Source: Leptolyngbya sp. NIES-3755
GTDB taxonomy: Bacteria > Cyanobacteriota > Cyanobacteriia > Leptolyngbyales > Leptolyngbyaceae
Direction of reading: 5' to 3'
Length of the DNA stretch: 64,000 nucleotides
Assembly (NCBI GenBank): GCA_001548435.1
Contig: AP017308.1
Span: forward strand, 4,101,030 to 4,165,029
Of the stretch, positions 46,329 through 53,287 are shown in pieces (within the stretch, counting starts at the first letter, position 1; every line of letters starts with the position of its first letter). The notes beneath the pieces are model-generated. The model was not told the DNA's origin, did not search any database, and worked only from the letters and a program-made list of their open reading frames with translations. The position numbers and the translations under genes are program-made.

Positions 46329-47546
46329 ATGATGAGACTCTATTCCCGCATCCACCAAACTTTTAAGCGATCGACGTTCTATCTCGTGTTTCTGTTGTCG
46401 ATCGCGAGTGTGACTTTTTTAAGTACGATTTCTCCTGCACAATTACCGATCGCTCAAAAAGTGGAAATCCAACCGCCACTCTCGACTCGTGGGGCAGACC
46501 TGATCGATGCAAACAAGCGATCGATCCTATTACGGGGCGTGAATTGGTTTGGCATGGAGACGGAAACTCAAGCGCCACACGGACTTTGGGCAAGAGACTA
46601 CAAGGAAATGCTGGCTCAGATCAAAAGTCTGGGATACAACGTGATTCGGTTGCCGTATTCCGTTCAAGCGCTTCGGGGAACGGAGATTAGCGGCGTGAAT
46701 TTTGAGATTGGCAGTAACCGAGAATTGCAGGGTAAAAAGCCGATCGAGGTCATGGATGCCGTAGTTCAAGAAGCGGGACGGCAAGGATTAATGATTTTGC
46801 TCGATAGTCACCGATTGAACAATCAGCGGATTCCTGAACTTTGGTATGGCGACGGATTTACCGAGGAAGACTGGATCGGGACTTGGACGATGTTGGCGGA
46901 ACGGTACAAGAATCAGCCGAATGTGATCGGAGCCGATTTGAAGAATGAGCCGCATGGACGGGCGAGTTGGGGAACAGGCGATCGAGCAACCGATTGGAGA
47001 CTTGCAGCGGAACGTGCAGGAGAAGCGATTCTCAAAATTGCTCCAAATTGGCTGATCGTCGTGGAAGGTGTTGAGAATAACGTGCCAGGTCAGCAACTTA
47101 AACAACACTGGATGGGCGGAAATCTTGAAGGAGTCAGACAATTTCCAGTGAGATTATCAATCAAGAATCGCGTCGTTTACTCGCCTCACGAATATGGTGC
47201 AGGGGTGTTTAATCAGCCTTGGTTTAGTGCGATCGACTTTCCAAGAAATCTCACGACTCGCTGGGAGAAAGCCTTCTTCTATATTGCACGACAAAAAATT
47301 GCGCCGATTTGGGTGGGGGAATTTGGGGGTCGGCAAGTCGATGAGACATCGATCGAAGGACGGTGGCAGCGTCGATTCGTTCAATTTCTCAAAGAGAATC
47401 GGTTGGGATTTGCCTATTGGAGTTGGAATCCCAACAGTCAAGACACAGGCGGTATTCTGATCGATGATTGGACCCAGATCGACCAACCCAAACAAGAGCT
47501 TCTAAATCAACTGTTACCCGCTCAGACGATGCAGGCAACACGGTAG
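46329..47546 (+). CDS. Exported GH5 family glycoside hydrolase (cellulase-like)
   Basis: A 405-residue protein with an N-terminal signal (FYLVFLLSIASVTFLSTISP). The GH5 catalytic barrel has RGVNWFGMET, YNVIRLPYSVQAL, the acid/base Glu in GADLKNEPHG, VYSPHEYG and the nucleophile Glu in IWVGEFGG. GH5 enzymes cut beta-1,4 glucans or mannans, so this one may act on cyanobacterial cellulose or sheath polysaccharide. No carbohydrate-binding module is attached. It is followed by a full copy of the dispersed repeat. Confidence 0.93.
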   Translation: MMRLYSRIHQTFKRSTFYLVFLLSIASVTFLSTISPAQLPIAQKVEIQPPLSTRGADLIDANKRSILLRGVNWFGMETETQAPHGLWARDYKEMLAQIKSLGYNVIRLPYSVQALRGTEISGVNFEIGSNRELQGKKPIEVMDAVVQEAGRQGLMILLDSHRLNNQRIPELWYGDGFTEEDWIGTWTMLAERYKNQPNVIGADLKNEPHGRASWGTGDRATDWRLAAERAGEAILKIAPNWLIVVEGVENNVPGQQLKQHWMGGNLEGVRQFPVRLSIKNRVVYSPHEYGAGVFNQPWFSAIDFPRNLTTRWEKAFFYIARQKIAPIWVGEFGGRQVDETSIEGRWQRRFVQFLKENRLGFAYWSWNPNSQDTGGILIDDWTQIDQPKQELLNQLLPAQTMQATR

Positions 47547-47559
47547 AAAATGAGGAACC

Positions 47560-47674
47560 TGGCGAATGAATTCGCGGCTAGACAGACAAAGTGTCCCTGA
47601 CGCACACTAACAGCCAAAACCAGTCCGTGCAGGCGGACTTCGTTTGTATAGCCCCGAATTCTATTCGGAGGGCA
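47560..47674 (+). repeat. Dispersed hairpin repeat, full copy (copy C)
   Basis: Four nested hairpins can be traced: GCGAAT/ATTCGC (47562-47575), AGTGT/ACACT (47590-47608), AGTCCG/CGGACT (47622-47639) and CCGAAT/ATTCGG (47654-47668). The left half is roughly the reverse complement of the right half, so the element is a long interrupted palindrome of about 115 bp. It lies between the convergent ends of the GH5 and rpaB genes, where it may also act as a terminator. Confidence 0.82.
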
Positions 47675-47683
47675 GGCGATGAA

Positions 47684-48415
47684 TTATTCGACTTCACCCG
47701 GTTCGAGAATGCGCTGGAACAGATAGCCCGTTCCACGAGCCGTTAGAATCAATTCTGGATTGCTCGGATCATCTTCGAGTTTGGCGCGGAGTCGGGAAAT
47801 GTGAACATCTACCACGCGAGTATCCACATGGCGCTCCGGAGTGTAGCCCCACACTTCTTGAAGAATCTCCGATCGAGAAAATGGCTCTCCCGATCGACTG
47901 ACTAACAATTCGAGCAAGCTAAATTCCATTCCAGTCAAGCGAATCCGCTCATCCCCTTTATAGACTTGGCGCTTATTCGTATCGATGCGGATGCTGTTGA
48001 TGTGAATCACACCAGAGCTAGGAATGCCAGTTACGCCCGTTTTATCCACCCGACGCAGAACCGATCGAATTCGCGCTTCGAGTTCTTTTGGCGAGAACGG
48101 CTTCACGACGTAATCATCCGCTCCGAGTTCGAGACCCGTGATCCGATCGGCAACATCGCCCAGCGCAGTCAGCATAATAATTGGCACATCCGACTCTTTG
48201 CGGAGTTCTTGGCAAACCCCGTAACCATCGAGTTTCGGCATCATCACATCGAGAACCACGAGGTCTGGATCGGCATTGCGGAAAGTGTCGAGGGCTTCTT
48301 CACCGTCTGCTGCTGTCACCACATCGTACCCGATCATTGAGAGACGAGTTTCTAGAATGCGGCGAATGCTGGCTTCATCGTCCACAACCAGAATTTTTTC
48401 TTTATGACTTTCCAC
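47684..48415 (-). CDS. rpaB: Response regulator RpaB
   Basis: A 243-residue OmpR-family regulator. The receiver starts HKEKILVVDDEASIRRILETR and has the acceptor Asp in LVVLDVMMPKLDGYG and Lys in VVKPFSPKELEAR; a winged helix ends in ARGTGYLFQ. This sequence is distinctive for RpaB (Ycf27), the essential cyanobacterial regulator that binds HLR1 sites and controls high-light and photosystem I genes. The start is GTG at 48415, giving MESHKEKIL, as in relatives. No kinase gene is adjacent; its usual partner is NblS. Confidence 0.96.
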   Translation of the reverse strand: MESHKEKILVVDDEASIRRILETRLSMIGYDVVTAADGEEALDTFRNADPDLVVLDVMMPKLDGYGVCQELRKESDVPIIMLTALGDVADRITGLELGADDYVVKPFSPKELEARIRSVLRRVDKTGVTGIPSSGVIHINSIRIDTNKRQVYKGDERIRLTGMEFSLLELLVSRSGEPFSRSEILQEVWGYTPERHVDTRVVDVHISRLRAKLEDDPSNPELILTARGTGYLFQRILEPGEVE

Positions 48416-48590
48416 GATTTGTAATGCTCCTTGAAGTCAAATCCGTAGTCGTTAATTTTTTCAACTTTTATTATGGAGATAGTAGCTCACTTTTTAATTC
48501 TCAGGCTACCAAAACCTGATTGTGGCTGAGCTTCAGGCTTTCTTAAGCTTTACGAAAGTTAACAGACAACCTATTTCTTAATTTTTGCGA

Positions 48591-50075
48591 ATGCCCAAAG
48601 TACGATCGACGTTTGTTTGTAATGAGTGCGGGGCGGAATTTTCTCAACATTTCGGTCGCTGTCCATCGTGTTCGACCTGGAATTCCCTCGAAGAACAGGT
48701 GTCGCGTCCGGCTACACCCCCCGCTGCTGCGATTGCTCAGGTGACACGGTTACGCGGTACGAAAAGCCGAACTTCGGATGCTCCCGCAAGAGCGATTTCT
48801 TCTTTGAAGTTGAACGAGATTTCGGATCAGGCTCAGGATCGGTTGGCTTCGGGATATGTGGAACTCGATCGCGTTTTGGGGGGCGGGATCGTACCCGGAT
48901 CGCTCGTCTTGATTGGGGGCGATCCAGGGATTGGTAAGTCAACGCTCCTGCTTCAAACTGCGAATCGGTTGGCGACTCGATATCGGACGCTCTATGTGTG
49001 TGCAGAAGAATCGGGACGACAGGTGAAATTAAGAGCACAGCGGCTCGGAGTTGGGAAACAGGCGAGCACTGAGGAAACGGAACTCTTAGAGCACTCTGAA
49101 GAGGAGGGCAGTCTTCATCTGTTGCCAGAGATTGATCTGGATACGATTTTGACTGAGTTGGAATCGCTCAAGCCCAGAGTGGCAATTATCGATAGTATTC
49201 AAGCGTTGTATTACAGTGCGCTGACTTCGGCTCCTGGATCGGTTTCGCAGGTACGCGAATGTACTTCGGTTCTGATGCAGGTAGCGAAACGGCAGAACAT
49301 TACGCTGTTTATTGTTGGACACGTCACGAAAGAAGGCGCGATCGCAGGTCCAAAAGTGCTCGAACACTTGGTCGATACGGTTCTCTATTTTGAGGGCGAT
49401 CGATTCGCAAGTCATCGATTACTCCGTTCAGTCAAAAACCGTTTCGGTGCAACTCACGAGATCGGCGTATTTGAAATGGTCGATCAAGGCTTGCAAGAAG
49501 TTCTCAATCCGTCAGAACTGTTCTTGGGCAGCCGAGAAGAGGCATCTTCGGGAACAGCCACGATCGTCGCGTGTGAAGGAACTCGTCCGATCGTGGTTGA
49601 ATTGCAAGCCTTGGTGAGTGCAACCAGTTATAGTTCGCCCCGTCGATCGACAACTGGAATCGAACATAACCGACTTTTACAAATTCTCGCAGTGCTAGAG
49701 AAACGAGTCGGAATTCCATTATCAAAGCTCGATGCTTATGTCGCATCATCAGGTGGCTTGAGTGTCGGTGAACCTGCGGCGGATTTGGGAGTTGCGGTTG
49801 CAGTTGCGGCAAGTTTTCGCGATCGTATTGTCGATCCTTACACCGTTCTAATCGGTGAAGTCGGTCTAGGTGGACAAGTTCGACCCGTTTCTCAAACCGA
49901 ATTGCGATTGAAGGAAGCGGCGAAACTTGGGTTTAAAAAAGCGATCGTGCCTAAAGGTGCAAGTTACGGCGATGTGGGGATGGAAGTGATTCCAGTGGCG
50001 CGAGTGTTAGATGCGATTAGCGTGGCACTGGCGGGAAGTCGAGCAAGACCCACCGAAGAACACGAACAGGAATAA
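48591..50075 (+). CDS. radA: DNA repair protein RadA
   Basis: A 494-residue RecA-related ATPase that speeds branch migration of recombination intermediates. An N-terminal C4 zinc finger (CNECG, CPSC) leads to Walker A GDPGIGKST, Walker B VAIIDSIQ, the diagnostic KNRFG motif and a C-terminal Lon-like domain with SSGGLSVGEPAADLG. ATG at 48591 is preferred over TTG at 48585. It is divergent from rpaB and closed by a clear terminator. Confidence 0.97.
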   Translation: MPKVRSTFVCNECGAEFSQHFGRCPSCSTWNSLEEQVSRPATPPAAAIAQVTRLRGTKSRTSDAPARAISSLKLNEISDQAQDRLASGYVELDRVLGGGIVPGSLVLIGGDPGIGKSTLLLQTANRLATRYRTLYVCAEESGRQVKLRAQRLGVGKQASTEETELLEHSEEEGSLHLLPEIDLDTILTELESLKPRVAIIDSIQALYYSALTSAPGSVSQVRECTSVLMQVAKRQNITLFIVGHVTKEGAIAGPKVLEHLVDTVLYFEGDRFASHRLLRSVKNRFGATHEIGVFEMVDQGLQEVLNPSELFLGSREEASSGTATIVACEGTRPIVVELQALVSATSYSSPRRSTTGIEHNRLLQILAVLEKRVGIPLSKLDAYVASSGGLSVGEPAADLGVAVAVAASFRDRIVDPYTVLIGEVGLGGQVRPVSQTELRLKEAAKLGFKKAIVPKGASYGDVGMEVIPVARVLDAISVALAGSRARPTEEHEQE

Positions 50076-50101
50076 GCTCGATTGTGGATTAAACACTCTA
50101 G

Positions 50102-50131
50102 GCAGCTTCGATCAATGAGGCTGCTTTTTTA
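50102..50131 (+). terminator. Rho-independent terminator after radA
   Basis: GCAGCTTC (from 50102) and GAGGCTGC pair over 8 bp with one wobble around a 7-nt loop, followed by TTTTTTATTT. Confidence 0.9.
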
Positions 50132-50175
50132 TTTGAGTTCGCTTCCTCAAATTGGATTGCCCACAAAATGCTTAA

Positions 50176-51852
50176 ATGGGTGAAGCCAATTTTGCCATAA
50201 TTATCGTGACTGAGACTAAGCCCAAACGTTCACTTGCAGGCATCGCTGGAATTGTCGCGATCGCAACTCTCGTCAGCAAAGTTGCCGGACTGCTTCGAGA
50301 ACAATTGATCGCCTTTGCCTTCGGGGTTGGAGTGGTAAGAGCGGCTTACGATACTTCCACGATTCTTCCAAGCTTCTTTCTGATTTTGCTGGGCGGAATT
50401 AATGGACCATTTCACAGTGCGATGGTCAGTGCATTGGCAAAACGGGAGAAGGAAGAATCTGCGCCGCTCGTTGAAGCCATTTCGACGCTGATTGGCAGCA
50501 TTTTCTTAGTTGTCACGATCGTCGTTTTTGTCTTTGCGCCATTCTTTATCGATTTACTAGCAAGCGGATTGCGGCAGGCTCCTCCAGGTCTAGATCCAGT
50601 GGAGATCGCAACTCGTTTACAAACTAGAGAAATTGCGATTCAACAGTTGCGGATTATGGCTCCGATCGCTTGGTTTGCAGGCATGATCGGAATTGGATTT
50701 GGTGCGTTAAATGCAGCCGATCAGTATTGGTTGCCTTCCATCAGTCCATTGATTTCTAGCGTAACTTTGCTGATTGGATTGGGCATCTTTTTGCTGACTT
50801 CAGGAACACCTACAACGAATCCGAACTATGCGATCACGGGTGGAATTGTTTTAGCAGCGGCAACGCTTTTGGGAACGTTTTTTCAATGGATCATCCAGTT
50901 TTGGGCGCAGCGGCAATCTGGGTTAGGTCGATTTCGAGTGCGGTTTGTTTGGAATGATCCGGGCGTTCAGGAAGTGTTCCGGGTGATGGGTCCAGCTTTG
51001 TTTTCATCTGGAATGCTGCAAATTAACGTGGTGACAGATTTAACGTTTGCATCATTACTACCGAATGCAGTGGCAGCGATTCCGAGTTTGACTTACGCAA
51101 ATTTTTTGGTGCAAACGCCTTTGGGGATTTTGTCGAATATGATCCTCGTGCCGTTTTTACCTATATTTTCTAGATTGACTGATCCTGGACAGGTGGATCA
51201 GTTGAAAGCCCGAATTCGGCAGGGAATGTTGATTACTGCGATCGCAATGTTACCTCTGAGTGCGTTAATCATTTCCTTAGCAACGCCGATCGTTCGAGTT
51301 GTTTATGAACGTGGAGCATTCAATCCTGAAGCGACTCAATTAGTTGCCTCTGTATTAATTGCGTATGCTGTCGGAATGTTCGTGTATCTCGGTCGTGATG
51401 TGTTAGTGCGAGTGTTTTATGCGCTCGGAGACGGTGATACTCCATTCAAAATTAGTATGGTTAATATCTTCCTCAATGCGTTTTTTGACTTTCTGTTTTA
51501 CAGACCGTTTGGCATTGTTGGGATTGTTTTAGCAACCGTTAGCGTTAATATTTTTTCAGTATTGGCGTTATTGTATTTCTTGAATCGTAGATTGAATGGA
51601 CTTCCATTACTTGAATGGAGTTATCCGATCGTTGGACTGACTGCGAGTAGCATTTTGGCAGGAACAGTCAGTTGGTTTATCTCGAATGCGATCGCAAATC
51701 TTTCTGGTCTAAACGGCTTCTTTCTTGCATTGGCACAAACCACGATTGCTGGCTTGATCGGGCTTGCAGTCTTCGCCCTTCTTGCAAATCAGCTAAGATT
51801 ACCAGAAGTAGATCAGTTTAGCGATCGTATTCTCCAACGCTTCCGAAGATGA
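50176..51852 (+). CDS. murJ: Lipid II flippase MurJ
   Basis: A 558-residue MviN/MurJ transporter that moves the peptidoglycan precursor lipid II across the plasma membrane. It has about 14 hydrophobic helices and the N-terminal family segments ATLVSKVAGLLREQ and LLGGINGPFHSA. The start is ATG 50176, or GTG 50206, which gives a shorter N-terminus (VTETKPKRSL). Its stop overlaps the next start by 4 nt. Confidence 0.94.
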   Translation: MGEANFAIIIVTETKPKRSLAGIAGIVAIATLVSKVAGLLREQLIAFAFGVGVVRAAYDTSTILPSFFLILLGGINGPFHSAMVSALAKREKEESAPLVEAISTLIGSIFLVVTIVVFVFAPFFIDLLASGLRQAPPGLDPVEIATRLQTREIAIQQLRIMAPIAWFAGMIGIGFGALNAADQYWLPSISPLISSVTLLIGLGIFLLTSGTPTTNPNYAITGGIVLAAATLLGTFFQWIIQFWAQRQSGLGRFRVRFVWNDPGVQEVFRVMGPALFSSGMLQINVVTDLTFASLLPNAVAAIPSLTYANFLVQTPLGILSNMILVPFLPIFSRLTDPGQVDQLKARIRQGMLITAIAMLPLSALIISLATPIVRVVYERGAFNPEATQLVASVLIAYAVGMFVYLGRDVLVRVFYALGDGDTPFKISMVNIFLNAFFDFLFYRPFGIVGIVLATVSVNIFSVLALLYFLNRRLNGLPLLEWSYPIVGLTASSILAGTVSWFISNAIANLSGLNGFFLALAQTTIAGLIGLAVFALLANQLRLPEVDQFSDRILQRFRR

Positions 51853-52280
51853 AACCTTACACTGTGATTTATGACGGGCACTGTAATCTCTGCTCGAATC
51901 TCGTTCAAGTTCTCGAAAACATTGATAAAGGCGATCGATTTCAATATCTGCCCATGCAAGATGAGATTGGACTCGCCCAATTTGGAGTCACAGCGCAAGA
52001 TTGTGAGATGGGGATGATTTTGATTGATAATGCGAAACCCGATCGTAGATGGCAAGGAAGTGATGCGGCTGAGGAAATTGGACGATTGCTTCCGGTAGGA
52101 AATGTTTTTGTATCTGCTTATCGGAACTTGCCGGGAATGAAATGGGTGGGCGATCGCGTTTATGAGCAAGTTCGCGACAATCGATATGCCTTGTTTGGTC
52201 GTCGATCGAGTACTTATCAAACCGCTTATCCTGCCTGTGATAGTTCTTGCAAGCAGTATTTCTCTAAGCAGACTGATTGA
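51849..52280 (+). CDS. DCC family thiol-disulfide oxidoreductase-like protein (DUF393)
   Basis: A 143-residue thioredoxin-like protein with YDGHCNLCSNLV, the DxxCxxC signature of the DCC/DUF393 family, at residues 9-16, and a later NVFVSAYRNLPGM. Two more Cys residues lie near the C-terminus (PACDSSCKQYF). It probably takes part in thiol redox chemistry in the cytosol; the substrate is unknown. The ATGA overlap with murJ implies co-translation. Confidence 0.88.
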   Translation: MKPYTVIYDGHCNLCSNLVQVLENIDKGDRFQYLPMQDEIGLAQFGVTAQDCEMGMILIDNAKPDRRWQGSDAAEEIGRLLPVGNVFVSAYRNLPGMKWVGDRVYEQVRDNRYALFGRRSSTYQTAYPACDSSCKQYFSKQTD

Positions 52281-52318
52281 TTAGAAAATTTTGTCTCTAA
52301 GTTACACTGGGGCTAATC

Positions 52319-52594
52319 TTGCAGCAAGATGGAGCGTTGATTGTGTTGAGTGGGATGAAGCAACGGGCGGTGGTTGGCAAGGATGGAAAGATTGAGATTC
52401 AAAATTCGGAATTTGCGGAAGGAACTGTGGTTGAAGTGATTGTTTTGATTGAACAAGATCAGGCTGAAATGGATGAAACGGAGTATCTTCTCTCCACTAA
52501 AGCGAATCGCGATCAGTTAATGTCTGCGATTCAGACTCTTAAAACAAAAACTGACTTGATCACCTTTACGCCAGAGGAATGGAATATGGAGTAA
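52319..52594 (+). CDS. Orphan antitoxin-like protein
   Basis: A small protein of 79-91 residues; starts at TTG 52319 (with CTGGGG upstream) or ATG 52355 are possible. It has a swapped-hairpin/DUF104-like N-terminal pattern (VVGKDGKIEIQNSEFAEGT) and the tail YLLSTKANRDQLMSAIQTLK, seen on Phd/YefM-type antitoxins in cyanobacteria that usually precede a RelE/YoeB toxin gene. No toxin frame follows: the next 73 nt are non-coding and then comes the MEKHLA gene. It may be a solitary antitoxin or a relic. Confidence 0.6.
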   Translation: MQQDGALIVLSGMKQRAVVGKDGKIEIQNSEFAEGTVVEVIVLIEQDQAEMDETEYLLSTKANRDQLMSAIQTLKTKTDLITFTPEEWNME

Positions 52595-52667
52595 CTGAGA
52601 CTGAAATTATCATCTTGAGTTGTCAATTTCACTATGATGACTAACGCAACGTGTATCCGTTCACAAA

Positions 52668-53105
52668 ATGATGCTTTCTAATTGGCAGATTGAACACGCT
52701 CAACGATTGATTCGTAGCTTCTATCATTGGACGGGCAATACGTTAATTGAAACGTCAGAAGCTCTATTTGATGCTCGTTTCGTGGTCGTTTCACATGGAA
52801 CGGAACCTGATCCAATATTTAACTATGGCAATCAACAAGCGCTAACGCTGTGGGAGATGGATTGGGAAACGTTTACGCGAACACCATCGAGAAAATCAGC
52901 GGAACCGATTAGTCAAGAAGAGCGATCGCGTCTTTTGATCGAAGCGAAAACAAAAGGCTATATCAGTGATTATCGTGGAATTCGGATTTCTAGCACTGGG
53001 AAACGGTTTTGGATTGAAGATGTGATTCTTTGGACGGTGTTGGATGAAAGGAACCAGCCTTGTGGACAGGCAGCAACCTTCGCAAATTGGACATTTTTGC
53101 ATTAG
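52668..53105 (+). CDS. MEKHLA domain protein
   Basis: A 145-residue stand-alone MEKHLA domain, related to PAS and first named from plant HD-ZIP III proteins. Features are FVVVSHGTEPDPIFNYGNQQAL, LWEMDWETFTRTPSR and the C-terminal IRISSTGKRFWIEDVILW. A ligand-sensing role is inferred from the PAS resemblance. No partner gene is obvious. ATG at 52668 is followed directly by a second ATG at 52671. Confidence 0.88.
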   Translation: MMLSNWQIEHAQRLIRSFYHWTGNTLIETSEALFDARFVVVSHGTEPDPIFNYGNQQALTLWEMDWETFTRTPSRKSAEPISQEERSRLLIEAKTKGYISDYRGIRISSTGKRFWIEDVILWTVLDERNQPCGQAATFANWTFLH

Positions 53106-53287
53106 TCTGTGATCCATTTCACAGCGATCGGTGAGTGAGATTACAGCGTCCGTTGAATCGCTTAAAATCGTTTCGTTTTGATTTAGAAAGAGCGATCGAC
53201 CCGCAAAAATCGCGAGATCTCTAGCAGGAATACCGGGAACTATGGCGCAGTTAAACGATGCCGAACTGCTCCCGGTTCTTGTTAGAA

